In this document: positions 1 to 11,641 of the stretch, one piece after another
Layout: every line of letters begins with the position of its first letter
Position numbering within the stretch: position 1 is the stretch's first letter
From: Nannobrachium achirus
Taxonomy: Eukaryota; Chordata; Actinopteri; Myctophiformes; Myctophidae
Assembly: GCA_963921795.1 (NCBI GenBank)
Contig: OY997651.1
Location: 44,157,828-44,221,827, forward strand
Length of the DNA stretch: 64,000 bases
Direction: 5' to 3'
Position numbers and translations under genes: made by a program
Notes under the pieces: model-generated
Databases searched by the model: none
What the model saw: the letters and a program-made list of their open reading frames with translations, nothing else
What the model was told of the DNA's origin: nothing

Positions 1-12
1 TTTGAATCATAG

Positions 13-75
13 CTTCTCTTCTCTTCTCTTCTCTTCTCTTCTCTTCTCTTCTCTTCTCTTCTCTTCTCTTCTCCT
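13..75. repeat. (TTCTC)n simple repeat
   Basis: Pentanucleotide tract at the window edge, nearly perfect over about 60 bases. Confidence 0.95.
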
Positions 76-540
76 CTCTTTCTTTACCAGTGTCTCTTTC
101 TCCCTCTCAGACTGGTTGAGAGCATTACGAGGGATTGTGTGTACGCATGTATGTGTGCGTGCATGTGTGTGTGTGCGTGCGTGCGTGCGCACATGTGTAC
201 GTTCGTGTATTATTTGGTATGCACCAGCAGCAGCATCCTGTTCCGTTGCAGGAGCCCTGGCCTTATCTCAGTAATGGATTATGAGCGCAGAGAACAAAAC
301 AGGGGGAGGCCCAGGGAGAATGATTGGGCTCCCTGCGACAGGCCTGCAGGAAGCGGACACAATCCCAGATAAATAGAGCCTGTAGTGCCTGTACACTTTC
401 CCTCTCCCCCCCTGGAATCACACATGTTATTAGGGGAGAGGACAATAGAGACAGCTTGTAGTCCACGATCATCGGGGGCCTCCTTTGGCCCTGGCTGATA
501 CTGATTGGCAGTCGCACTGCGGTGCACTGCTTGCACCCTG
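76..540. other. no gene seen; GT-rich stretch
   Basis: Contains an imperfect GT/GC-rich stretch around 138-200 and otherwise unique-looking DNA. Open frames here have no recognisable domain. Confidence 0.6.
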
Positions 541-1580
<1,040 letters not shown>

Positions 1581-1584
1581 TTGA

Positions 1585-1815
1585 GACCAGGATTACTGCA
1601 TGTTTTTGTGAGGGTATCAACCCTAGGAGACACAGGGAGAACTTGCAAACTCCACACAGAAAGGCCCTATCGCCAACCCCACCTAGGGTGTTGGCGCTGA
1701 TGATGCGGAGGGAGAAACACGCCCCCAGCCCCACAGCATCCCCCGGCGGGAATCGAACCCAGGACCTTCTAGCAGTGAGGTGAAGCGCTAACCACTGTCG
1801 TGGGGGCACGGTAGC
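1585..1815 (-). repeat. tRNA-derived SINE (5' head and body)
   Basis: Read on the minus strand from about 1815, the segment starts with a tRNA-like head. A box-A-like TGGTTAGCGC lies near 1787-1796 and a box-B match GGTTCGATTCC at 1749-1759. It continues into the teleost SINE body that includes GGAGTTTGCAAGTTCTCCC. The head and box B support a polymerase III-derived retroposon. The 3' tail is not clearly delimited. Family name not assigned. Confidence 0.75.
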
Positions 1816-1819
1816 GCCA

Positions 1820-2405
1820 CCGTGAAGGCGGGACAAAGGTGTGCCCGCCTTCGTCCTTTCTGCTCGGAGTGCTTCACCGGGGAATGTAAACAGACTGTAA
1901 CGCACAACGTGACTTCCATTAAACGCAGCACTTCCGCCACTTCCGGTGTCTATACAGGTTCACGCCATTCATATCGCATATTGTGGCCAGGGGAAAGCAT
2001 GAATGGAAATAGCCTACAGACTACATTACCACGTGGGATTACCTAAGGAAAAAAGGACTGCAGGCATTTATCCATTTTCCCTTTTTTTTGTAGCTTGAAG
2101 CAGTTTATCGAAATGAGTGCTGAACCAGGGGTTTCGTATTACTTTCGAATATGTGTACCAGCGTGCGCGCCGGGGGAAACAGATTGCTACTTGAGCGCGG
2201 AGCGACCGACACGCTGCTCCTGTGACAGATAATTGTAACGTTGCTGTCGAGCGGCAGGGCCGCTATTTCAATCAGGGCTGGCTTTGTGCTGGGATCAGAG
2301 AAAATACACATGCTCGATGATGTTGAAGTTTGACACCGGGGGTGGGTGAGCCTATATAGTACATGTCTGAAGGGGATATATATGGATATACAGTATATAT
2401 ATGTA
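1820..2405. other. non-coding stretch, nothing recognised
   Basis: No gene or known repeat recognised. AT-rich TATATA stretches lie near 2380-2410. Confidence 0.5.
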
Positions 2406-2428
2406 TATATCGTCGTTGTCGGGTTCCT
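2406..2428 (+). repeat. family A terminal fragment
   Basis: ATATCGTCGTTGTCGGG matches the terminal inverted repeat of the 265-bp family A palindromes at 25036, 51647 and 54256. Only this end is left. Confidence 0.6.
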
Positions 2429-2453
2429 GTGCGCTCCCCTCTAGAGGGCGCCT

Positions 2454-2621
2454 CCGCCATTGCCGCGGTGTAAACAGTAGTGTAAAGTAACTTGTAGCTT
2501 ACATTTACTTAAGTTACTGTACTTACACAACTTTCAATTTGGAGCATTTGTACTTTACCATTTTCAATAATTTAACTTCTACTCCACCACTGGCTTGCTG
2601 TTTACACCGTGGCAACGGCGG
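2454..2621. mobile_element. short hAT-like remnant inside an inverted repeat
   Basis: Inverted arms of about 24 bases (2454-2476 and 2598-2621, both containing GGTGTAAACAG or its complement) flank a 117-base core. The core starts CAGTAGTGTAAAG, ends TCCACCACTG and carries AAGTTACTGTACTTA, the signature of the teleost CAGTGGTGG hAT-like MITE seen elsewhere in the window. Confidence 0.65.
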
Positions 2622-2833
2622 CGGCGGCTTCAAGCTACAAAACGGTCTATACGTCTATGAAATCATTATTTATTTATTAATTTATTTGGGGAGGCGGTGC
2701 GGTGTGCGTGTGCACGTTAGGTGGATATGACACCCCCCTTGAGTTTCCCATGCCATTGTCAATGCTGCGGAAATGCCGTATTGTACACGAGAGCACTGCT
2801 TTCTGTGTGCCTCAGGGACACCTGATTTGGAAT

Positions 2834-3087
2834 CGCACATGAGTTCTGGGCGGAGACGTTTGTTTTCACGCCCGTCGGCAGGTTAGTTACTCACCAGCGT
2901 TAGTTTCAGTGAGGTTAGGTTTAGGGTTAGGGTAAGAGTTAGGCATAGTTTTACTGAGGTTAAGGTTAGGGTTAGGTTTAGGCATAGTTTTACTGAGGTT
3001 AAGGTTAGAGTTAGAGTTAGAATCCTTAGCTCCAGTTCAGCCAATCAGAAGCTTCCATGGGCGGGGTTTTCCCAGAACTCATGTGCG
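2834..3087. mobile_element. 254-bp inverted-repeat element with telomere-like core
   Basis: Perfect 17-base terminal inverted repeats CGCACATGAGTTCTGGG (2834-2850) and its complement (3071-3087). Inside are degenerate GGTTAGGGTTAGG tracts separated by AGGCATAGTTTTACTGAG repeats, and a segment GGCAGGTTAGTTACTCACCAG that recurs near 47080. No clear target duplication was found. Confidence 0.7.
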
Positions 3088-3661
3088 AAAGAGGGCATTT
3101 GCACTTTCACCATAGTGAAAACTGCATTCTACCACTTTTTCGAGTCACGTGTTCAAATACTGGATTCTGATTGGCTAAATTCCGGAGGTTATGAGAGGAC
3201 AACTGCCGCAAAGTTGTGTGTCCGAGATCAATGCGCCTCAGTGTACATCCGGGGACTTCAGGAGGTAGTCCCCCAACCAACAAATGAAGGTCGCAGCGGT
3301 CCTATGTTTACTAACGTGCGTACTATCGTCGCCGATTTATTTGGATCCAATGCAATCCGCCAACTTTAAAGCCCCTTTTCTCTGAACCTATGCCTTTCTG
3401 GAAGCGAACAGCCTCTATTTACGGCCGGAACGGTGCTTTTAACTGACGTTAGCTTAGCTGTAAGCTAGACGCATGGATTAGTATGGAGTTGGCGCCATCT
3501 GTTGGTGAGTAGAAGATGTTGTTGGTGGAACTATCTGCTGTCTCGCGGAAGTTTTATAGGCAATAATGATTGTAACTTAAGATCCTTGCAAGTTACAACT
3601 ATGTGTTTTCTTTCATGTATACGGGAAAAAGTGGTAGAAAAGCTATTTACCACTCGGGGTC
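3088..3661. other. non-coding stretch; interrupted repeat
   Basis: TTTCACCATAGTGAAAACTGC at 3106-3126 recurs near 33897. The partner half of that repeat is displaced here to about 3822-3868, so roughly 690 bases (3127-3818) look like an insertion. No coding signal. Confidence 0.5.
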
Positions 3662-3764
3662 GGACATTATGCTCTCATAATGTCCTGAGTGAGTGTGTTA
3701 TCGGACTCGGCTGCGCCTCGTCCGATAACACCCTCACTGCGGACATTATGAGAGCATAATGTCC
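3662..3764. repeat. cluster of three hairpins
   Basis: Hairpin 1 (3662-3685) has arms GGACATTATG/CATAATGTCC with loop CTCT. Hairpin 2 (3695-3731) has arms GTGTTATCGGAC/GTCCGATAACAC. Hairpin 3 (3741-3764) repeats the arms of hairpin 1 with loop AGAG. The whole block is also an inverted repeat about hairpin 2. Confidence 0.9.
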
Positions 3765-3946
3765 TCTCACTCGGGGTAAATTGCTTACTTCATGGTCTGG
3801 AGAGGGCACTTTTTATACAGACGGATAAAAGGGCAGGGGCTCAAGCCTCCTTTGATGTCTGTGTGCACGTGCCTGGTGTGTCTGTTTACTTTGATTGAGA
3901 GATCAGCAAATGGCTGAAGCGTGGCTAGAGAAGCCCGATTAGGGGC

Positions 3947-3974
3947 GGGGGGGGGGGGGGGGGGGGGGGGGGGG
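3947..3974. repeat. poly-G run
   Basis: 28 consecutive G after AGGGGC. Length is likely unstable. Confidence 0.95.
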
Positions 3975-4574
3975 CGTGATTGTCTGTGATCGTTTGTGTT
4001 CCGACTAATCCACAGTTTTTTGTGGGGGGTGGAGGGGTGGGGATTATCGGTGAAATTGTTTGAAACAGGAATAGGGAACGGCTCTATCTGTGGCGCTGTA
4101 CACAGATTTATCTGTGTTGGTTATAATCTTTTGGCTCTGAGCTATTTCATTTATTTATTTAATTTCTTAAACAACACAAATAATGTTTCCTTGCTTTTAT
4201 TTTGTTTTTCTTTCTTTCCTTGGCTTTATCTTTGACCCTTTCCTTGTGTGAGGCCTTTTCGCACCGTTGCGATTGTTGGGCTGTTCATGATGACGCGTGG
4301 TGGTGTTGTTGTTGTTAGGGTTTAGGGAAAGAAGCCAGGCAATAGGCCTTTGTTTTGTTCTGCCAAACAGTTCTCTATGTGTTCCATAAAGTACTCCAGA
4401 GGAAAAAAAAGCATTTGTGAGTTGCAATGTGGCCTTCTGGGGCGTTGCGCCAAATGAAAATGCTTTTTTTTCTAAACCCCCCTCCCCCTTCACACACCTC
4501 ACTCAAGGAGTGTTTGCTTGTTTTTTCTGTTACTACTACTACTAGTCGGGGGCCTTAGGGTTTTTCCGTGCTAA
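3975..4574. other. non-coding stretch, nothing recognised
   Basis: T-rich DNA without a recognised repeat or exon. Confidence 0.5.
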
Positions 4575-5162
4575 TCTGTCTAAAAGCGCCAGATTTTGCA
4601 CAGATGTATCCCAGGGCATGCTCTAATGATTTAGCTAGGGCGTCCGAGCCAGCGATCTTCGGGGTCATCACAGCGGCCAAATCAAGTTGGGCTCCCGTCG
4701 ACTTTCTATACAGGAGGAAAATACCCAGACAAAAATCTGCTTTAAGTAGGAGGTGAGGGGTCTAACTAGGGGTTTGTCATGATTCTGAATCCATTGCAAG
4801 CATTTGTTTTGCACAAAAAAACATTCCTTGGGCCACAAAACGCCCACGAAACGATGGTTTAGTGATGAGTCATCACTTTTCACAGTTTTGTGTGCGTTTT
4901 GTGGGGCCATTTATAGCCCAAGGAATGTTTTTATGTGCAAAACAAATGCTTGCAATGGATTCAGAATCATGACATAGTTAGACCCCTCACATCCTACTTA
5001 AATCATATTTATTTTTCCTCCTGTAGTATAGTGTAGAGTGAGCCCAACTTGATTTGGCCGCTGTGGCGACCCCGAAGGTCGCCGACTTGGGCGCCCTAGC
5101 TAAATCATTAGAGCATACCCTGAGCTACATCTGTGCAAAATGTGGCGCTTTTAGACTGATTA
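4575..5162. mobile_element. 588-bp long inverted-repeat (foldback) element
   Basis: Two arms of about 285 bases run in mirror image around roughly 4868. Matching blocks include TAAAAGCGCCA/TGGCGCTTTTA, GCCCAACTTGATTTGGCCGC, CATTGCAAGCATTTGTTTTG and TAGACCCCTCAC. Arms differ by scattered substitutions and small indels. No transposase. A MITE or foldback element is inferred; the family is unknown. Confidence 0.85.
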
Positions 5163-5455
5163 TCACGACATTACCATTCTATCTCCCTATGGCCTCCGAC
5201 TATACTACTACTCTCGTTCTTTCTCTCGTTCTCGTTCTCTCTCTCGTTCTCTCTCTCTCTTTATTTTTTCTTATTTTTTTTGTTTGTTTTACCTTTGATT
5301 TGAACTCTGACATCCGAGTCTGCCCCAGGATGTCTGTCACAAGCTGCAGTCCAACGTTGTGACAATGCTTTTTTTACTTCCCGTTGCCTTTTATGACCTT
5401 CTTCTTTTTTCTTCCTCTTTCTGTTCTTTGTTTTTCTGTTCTTTTTCCCTTCAAG
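5163..5455. other. intron-like stretch with pyrimidine tract
   Basis: CT-rich DNA from 5210 and almost pure pyrimidine from 5400. The last 50 bases form the polypyrimidine tract and AG of the candidate microexon at 5456. Confidence 0.6.
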
Positions 5456-5485
5456 GTCTGGCGCACCTGACGGTAAACAACCAAG
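5456..5485 (+). CDS. nrxn: candidate 30-nt microexon, neurexin splice-site-1-like (partial gene)
   Basis: A 30-nt segment is preceded by over 50 bases of almost pure pyrimidine (5400-5452) ending in TTCAAG, and is followed by GTATGG, a good donor. It is in frame (30 nt, phase 1 to phase 1); read with two leading bases it gives LAHLTVNNQ and a split glycine codon at each end. From memory, vertebrate alpha-neurexins carry a ten-residue optional segment of form GLAHLMM-DQ between EGF1 and the second LNS domain (splice site 1), and neurexin-2 has an AHLTLN version, so this matches in length, phase and residues. Neurexins are presynaptic adhesion receptors with giant introns, which fits the lack of other exons here. 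The paralogue is not resolved. Neither the EGF1 exon nor the LNS2 exon was found in the window. The alternative is a chance pseudo-exon. Confidence 0.5.
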
Positions 5486-5688
5486 GTATGGGTTCGTTCC
5501 CTCTTTTCAGTTTTTAGTTTTCCTTCCTTTTCTTTTGGTCGTTTTGTTATCCTTTTGAGGTTTATTTAGAAGAACGGAATCAACTTCTCCGCCACCGCCC
5601 CGTCCCCACCTCGTTCCCACCTGAGCTTGTTCACCTGCTTTTTCTAGCCCCCCTCCCCCCACCCCCCCAATGCATCTTCCATTCTAAG

Positions 5689-5962
5689 TCCGCGTTCACA
5701 CATTTAAGGCACATGCCTTGTGCTTTACCTAGGGGGAGGCGGGGGGTAAAGCACTGTCCTATTCATTCCCTATTCATCCCCTGTTTTGATAATGCAAACT
5801 TGCTCTAAGCTTTCCTTAAGGCTGTCCTCAAGCCACAGAGCAAGCTTGTCTCGTCAAAACTTGTGACCTCCTTAGGGAATGAATTGGACCGTGCTTTACC
5901 CCCCGCCTGCCCCTATATAGGTAAAGCACAAGGCATGTGCCTTAAATGTGTGAAAGGAGCCT
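5689..5962. mobile_element. 274-bp MITE with long terminal inverted repeats
   Basis: Terminal inverted repeats of about 60 bases: TTCACACATTTAAGGCACAT and TTGTGCTTTACC on the left, mirrored on the right with GGTAAAGCACAA and AATGTGTGAA. GGCGGGGGGTAAAGCAC is also mirrored. No coding capacity. Confidence 0.85.
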
Positions 5963-7000
5963 AAGAACCCCTCCAATCTTTCCAATCTTATTACCATATT
6001 TTCCTCACCCTCACCCTCCCGTTTCTCAACCCCCTCCCCACCTCCATATATCCCTCTGTTTTGTTCGTTTTTTGGTCTTATTCACCATCCACTCCTCCCC
6101 ATATCCGATATCCCTCTGCACATGTCCTCATGCTTCTGTCCACTGTCTGGCCCCAACCCTCCCCACCCCCGCCCCTTGTCCTGTCCTCTGGCTCACGTCC
6201 TGGACGTCACCTCTGACCTCTCAACCTTTGACCCCCGACGACCCCGGGCCGGGGGACACCCGGGTGGGCTGAAGGTAACGCTTTTTCTGCTCTCCCTCTC
6301 TTTTTGGAATCGCCATGGGTTTGAAAGAGAAAAAGAAAAAGAGAAAACAAAACTAAAATGTCTTCCATTGTTGGTCAACGTGAAATACTAAAACCAAAAA
6401 GAAAATGTGTGTCCAGACTGTTCCATCCACTAAAACGCTTCCAGCTGAAGGTTGTTGTTGTTGTTGAATGCGGCAGAGTCTCTCCGTCACCACTCTGTCC
6501 GACATTCCCATTGTTTGGCTTAAACTATATCTGTCTTCAAGGGCTGTTATTATCGCAAGGTCAAGTACGTCTCCAAGAAGCTACTAGAACTAGAGATTGT
6601 TACAAAGGGAACGATTTCTCCAGAGCCATACATGATTGCTTGCATTTTTCTATGTGTAATTCATGTCTGATGTTTGATGCTGCTGCCGGTCGACATTGAT
6701 GTGAATGTTGTTTCTCTGTTTTTTGGTGAGATGTAACTGTACCGCCGTGTACTGTGTACATGCCCAGCAGCAGCGTAAACACACACACACACACACGTCT
6801 CACCTCACACAACCAAAGCTTTACACGCTGTATGTATGTGTTCTGCCTCAACGCCTGCTGCAAACAACCATCTTCAAATAGCACACTCTGTACAACACAA
6901 AATACAAGTTTTATTCCTCACATCTTCTGATCTTTTTTTCGTCTGCAAGCGGCCCGCCAGCGTGGTCCTTCTGGAGAAGGTTCAAGGTTGAGAGAGAGAC
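5963..7000. other. non-coding stretch, pyrimidine-rich
   Basis: 5980-6290 is strongly pyrimidine-rich. A donor-like AAG|GTAACG lies at 6275 without any upstream AG that could serve as acceptor. A short (AC)n lies at 6778-6796. Confidence 0.5.
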
Positions 7001-7014
7001 GGCGAACGAGAGGG

Positions 7015-7060
7015 AGAGACAGAGACAGAGAGAGAGAGAGAGAGAGAGAGGGAGAGCGCA
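7015..7060. repeat. (GA)n simple repeat
   Basis: AGAGAC and AGAG tracts, imperfect. Confidence 0.85.
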
Positions 7061-7188
7061 AGAGATGAGAGGAGAAATAATGTAAAATCAGAGGATGTTC
7101 TGACCTTTAGCAGAGGCGAGAGAGCTTCATGTCCACTCTGCCAAAGAACTGGACCCTGCAGCCGCGACCCTGCTCCTCTGATGCAAAT

Positions 7189-7266
<78 letters not shown>

Positions 7267-7271
7267 TCTCT
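7189..7271. repeat. (CT)n microsatellite
   Basis: About 80 bases of CT dinucleotide. Confidence 0.97.
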
Positions 7272-7438
7272 GTGCGCCTCTCACTTTGTTTTCCTTCAGC
7301 CATGTGCTGCTGATGACCAGCAGATTACTGTACAAATGGCGGCTGAAAGGCAGGGGTTGCACACACAACCTGCAGACTGATCGAGCAAGGCATTCAGAAT
7401 CCAGAATATTGATTAGCAAGCAGGAACATGCCCCCCCA

Positions 7439-7445
<7 letters not shown>

Positions 7446-7498
<53 letters not shown>
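7446..7498. repeat. (CT)n microsatellite
   Basis: About 53 bases of CT dinucleotide. The 7499-7829 stretch after it shows no recognised feature. Confidence 0.97.
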
Positions 7499-7505
<7 letters not shown>

Positions 7506-7829
7506 TTCTGCCGACCGCACACCTTTTAAGCCCCCTGCTCAGCTGCCCCAGCTCCTCCCAGGAGGGTCTGTTGGGAACAGGATCAGGTTCTAATAATTAC
7601 AGAGGTAACTTCAACCAGACCATGTATGTCTACCGTGACGCTGCGCTGTGGCTATAGAGTACCCCCTTCTCCTCTCTTTCCAACAGACACCCCGCCAACT
7701 GTCGGCAGGTGAATAACCATAATCCCCTCATCGCTATGCAGCCTTTCCTTTTCACTGTGAGTGATTTCACTCTATATAACTGCCACCTTAAGGGATAGTG
7801 CCCATGCCGTCAGAGCACACCCCGCTAAC

Positions 7830-8276
7830 CGTGGTGGAAAGAGTACTCAAATGTTTTATTTCAGTAAAAGTAGCAATACCACAATATAACAAATACTCTG
7901 TTACAAGAAAGGGGCCTATGTTCAAAATGTTACTTGAGTAATAGTACAAAAATGAGTACCAAAAGTACCAAAAATAAAAGTAATAAAATGTTGAAATGAA
8001 TGAAATTAGCAGATCTAGAGGCTCACAATATATTGCGATGCAAATAGACTTATTTTTGAAAATAGATTTCAAATAGACCGTAAAATAGGGCTGAAGAGGT
8101 TATTGTGTGTTTTATAATATAATAATAATTCATATCTACAAAGTAACTAGTAACTAAAGGTTTCAAATAATTGTAGTTCCTCAAAGATGTAGTGGAGTAG
8201 AAGTAAAAGTATTGACAATTGGAAATACTCCAGTTAAGTAAAAGTACCTCAACATTGGTACTTAGTTACACCACTG
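7830..8276 (+). mobile_element. hAT-like non-autonomous element, near complete
   Basis: Begins CGTGGTGGAAAGAGTACTC and ends TACTTAGTTACACCACTG, the two ends of the teleost CAGTGGTGG family. Internal landmarks are CTCTGTTACAAG, AAAATAGGGCTGAAG and GTAGTGGAGTAGAAGTA. A degenerate copy of the AGCAGATCTA hairpin lies near 8010-8045. No 8-bp target duplication is clear. Confidence 0.8.
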
Positions 8277-8282
8277 CCCACC

Positions 8283-8315
8283 ACACACACACACACACAC
8301 ACGCGCGCAGCGCGC

Positions 8316-8403
<88 letters not shown>
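8283..8403. repeat. compound (CA)n-(GCAC)n-(CA)n microsatellite
   Basis: CA tract, then GCGCGC, then about 70 bases of CGCA tetranucleotide, then CA again. Confidence 0.95.
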
Positions 8404-8404
<1 letters not shown>

Positions 8405-8721
8405 ATCCGCAGGCTGCTTACCTCAGCCAGTCAAGGGGGAGAAAGGGACACACTAAGGGATAACTGTTGAGGAATGAGGAATTTGGCAGTAGTAGACCTA
8501 CCCACCCCCCACCCCCCATCTGTCCCAGTTCTTTCATGGCACGGTGACCCAGTCATTAGAGATTCTGGCCCCCAGCCCCGGACACCATATGCCCCTGTGT
8601 CCACCCATGGTCCAGCATGTGCTGCCAACTCCCCCCCTGAAAGCGGCACGGCCGGGTCATCCTCTGGTCGGGATTGGAATGAAACGACTTGCTTGCCCGA
8701 ATGTTCTTGTTCTGCGCAATT

Positions 8722-9368
8722 GCGACCGAATACCATGAGAAATGTCGTAGCTTGTCTCCGTCTGTGTCAGTCCTTCAGTCAGTCAGTACACATTTTTACA
8801 GTCTATTGGATCCCGTGTCACTGTGACATCACTCTGACATCATGCTCTGATGTCACTGTGATGTAGGGGAACCGCTCTTAACAGAATGGGTTTGCTGCTC
8901 TGACATCACGCTCTGGCTTGTCCCTCTTATGCCCGTATATTTTATGCCTATATATAGTCGACAATGTGATGTCAGAACATGCCCATATATGGGCATTCCC
9001 TGACCACACTTGCAAATTAATTACACCCTTGTCCGTTTTATGCCAATATATGTCCCAGTGTCATCAATATTAAGGGCATATCTGGGAATGCCCATATATG
9101 GGCATGTTCTGACATCACACTTGCAAATTAATTACGTCCTTGTCCGTTCTATGCCCATACATGGAGATCCCTGTCCTGATGTCATCAATATTAAGGGCAT
9201 ATCTGGGAATGCCCATATTTGGTAATGCCCATATGAGCATGTATACTGCCAATCTCAACAGGCACTGTTGAGATTGGGTAACTGGTCCGATATACATCAC
9301 TGGCCAGATAACCAAGAATTGGCGCGACCTTGCCCATGTCGCATGTCGCCCAGAGGCGTCTTACTAGT
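8722..9368. repeat. family E repeat with tandem CATATATGGGC modules
   Basis: Starts TTGCGACCGAATACCATGAG and ends GAGGCGTCTTACTAG, as in the copy at 47334-47757. Contains two tandem segments of about 110 bases (9008-9110, 9118-9225) sharing ACTTGCAAATTAATTAC and CAATATTAAGGGCATATCTG. Several GCCCATATATGGGC palindromes are present. Non-coding. Confidence 0.7.
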
Positions 9369-9375
9369 TATAAAG

Positions 9376-10040
9376 ACTTTGTGTTTAGTTGGTGTTCTAA
9401 TAGTGTTCTCGATCGATCACAATACTGATACTAACACGATGGTTTGCGGGTGGGCACATGACTGACCAGCGGATTTGACCGAAATCCAGCTCACGATCTG
9501 TTGCTCAAGGTCTACCCTTCACTCTAACTTTTCTTTTTCAGTCTTTCTTTCTGATGTACAAAGACAAAAACTAAAACACCAGAAAAAAAAGGCAAAAAAC
9601 AACCCTGTTCCCTGCAGAAAAAGTCACATTATTAAAAGAGATACATAATTCAGACGGTTCTCTTAAATGCCCTGGGGGAAGGATAAACCAGTGATCACAC
9701 CTGTCTAATCAAACATGCCTCGGCCTCCCCCTTTTGTATCGATTCCACCTGCAGGGTAGAATTAATACAGTGGCGGATCCCAACGGGCGGGCCACAGAAT
9801 CATGTCCAAAAGGGACAAAATCAATACGGTCATTTGGCCCGGGGTGGAAAGTATGTGACACGCTAGTGAATGACAACGTTGTTCAATCGGGGATTTACAG
9901 TAGGAACCTTTCAGCTTTCCGCCAGCGATCTTTCGAGGAATATATACAGTAACGTTAAGGTATAGGTGACAGAGCCATGTTTGAAGACCACCGTTGGGGG
10001 CTTCTGCGGTCAATGTCAGAGCCAGGGTGTTTTTCTCACT
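9376..10040. other. non-coding stretch, nothing recognised
   Basis: No gene, RNA or transposon end recognised. Confidence 0.5.
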
Positions 10041-10566
10041 CTTAACCCATTTAGGCTTAGAAGTGTATGTAATGGTTTAACTTTTGAAAAATAGCAGATA
10101 TACAAGCTCACAGCGCGGCACCGAGTGCCGCGCTGCAAGCTTGTAGATCTGCTATATATATATATATTTTTTTTTTTTGCAAGACTTTGAATATATCTTT
10201 TTAAAAGCGAACATTTGTAACTCAAATATTTGCTTCTGGGTGGTCCCTGGAACAAACAAAATTTTGAGATGGGGGTCCGCAGCCAAATACATAATTACAT
10301 AATTTTGGGGGTCCTTGACATGAAAAAGTGTGGGCACCAATGAAACCTATGTTTAAAAAAAAAAGAATAAAGAAAAACAACCTTAGAAGGATTTAGGAGA
10401 CATTTATAGAATCGGGTCAAAAATATTCAAAGACCTGCACAAAATGTTCAAAGTTTTTCAAAAATAGCAGATCTACAAGCTTGCAGCGCGGCACTCGGTG
10501 CTGCGCTGTGAGCTTGTATATCTGCTATTTTTCAATAGTTAAAGCATAAAAATAATGGTTAAAGTA
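10041..10566. mobile_element. family M (TTAACCC) element with two hairpins
   Basis: Begins TTAACCCATTTAGGC near 10043. Carries an AGCAGATATACAAGC hairpin at 10091-10155 and a second at 10460-10532 in mirrored orientation. Between them is a segment with GAGATGGGGGTCCGC and GGGGGTCCTTGACATGAA, shared with the cores of family B. TTAA and CCC at the edge suggest a piggyBac-type MITE; this is inferred from the end sequence only. Confidence 0.65.
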
Positions 10567-11641
10567 ATAACGTGTCCCCGGTCTCATTGTATTAAATAAG
10601 ACGGCGTGCAGAAGGCAGGCCAGAAAGAACCAAAAATCAATGTCTGGCTCCTCCTTCCTCTATACCCAGAGCTGTCCTTCAGAGACGCGGGAAGGACAAA
10701 CCCCAGGCTTCAGTCACTGCTGATCCCTATCTGTCCCTGTCTTGAAGACTGCCACCAGCCCTGCACACACACACACCCACGGACACACGCTGGAAATAAT
10801 GAACTCTCTGCTTTGATAGAATATATTACGATATTATATGTATTAAAGACGGGTTGCCGTGATTTTTTGGACCTAAAATACGTCAGTAAAAACCCAGTCG
10901 TGGATTTGAAAGCTTTTACCTCCTACATTAAAACTGGCTAATGGGAGGACGGGCCGGCGGACCTCTGACATAATTCTGACCCATTCTGGCCATAAACAAA
11001 TCACACGGCCACGATTAACAAACCACGGCCACGTCACCATGACAACATAACCATAGTCAAACCACGGCCACGTCACTATGATAACATCACCTTAAACAAA
11101 CCACAGCCACACAAACAAACCACATTATGTATGAGAGTGACAGACATCTCAGCACCATGGACAGCGACACAGTGGGCTCGGCTAGACAACCTGACAGCAG
11201 GTTATTAAAAATAGATGCATTATATTATGCACATACCTGTCAGGGACAACATTTTGAATTTAGCCATAAGATAAATGTGTTCCTATCAATCTAAAGTAAA
11301 GCACGACCACGCATTTCGGATGTGCCATATCTGGTTTATTGCGGGAGGGTGCAGAATTTCGCAGAAACAAACCACCTTTTTTCTTTTGACCGCCTACCCG
11401 ACCGCTGGTATTTAAAACAGCCCACTACAGCAAGATTTGCAATCGTCTCCCTTGGGACCCACGGGATCGCACTCCCGATGTATGCAACACTACAGGTTGC
11501 TGAAGACACAGGCATTCATAACGGTGAAATTTAAGTCATGTGACCGTTTGTTTAGAGCCTACTATTAACATTTCACTCCTTGTGTGATTTGGCATTCATG
11601 CTTAGAAAACCATCAAGTAGTGTTCATTTGTGAAGATTATC
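10567..11641. other. non-coding stretch with AC-rich patches
   Basis: AAACCACGGCCACGTCAC-like units recur loosely at 10990-11120. No coding signal. Confidence 0.5.

Noticed and set aside
6180..6274. Possible exon ending AAG|GTAACG
   Set aside because: No AG occurs in the preceding 280 bases to act as acceptor; the stretch is simply C-rich.
7181..7657. 158-residue serine-leucine frame
   Set aside because: Translation of (CT)n microsatellites.
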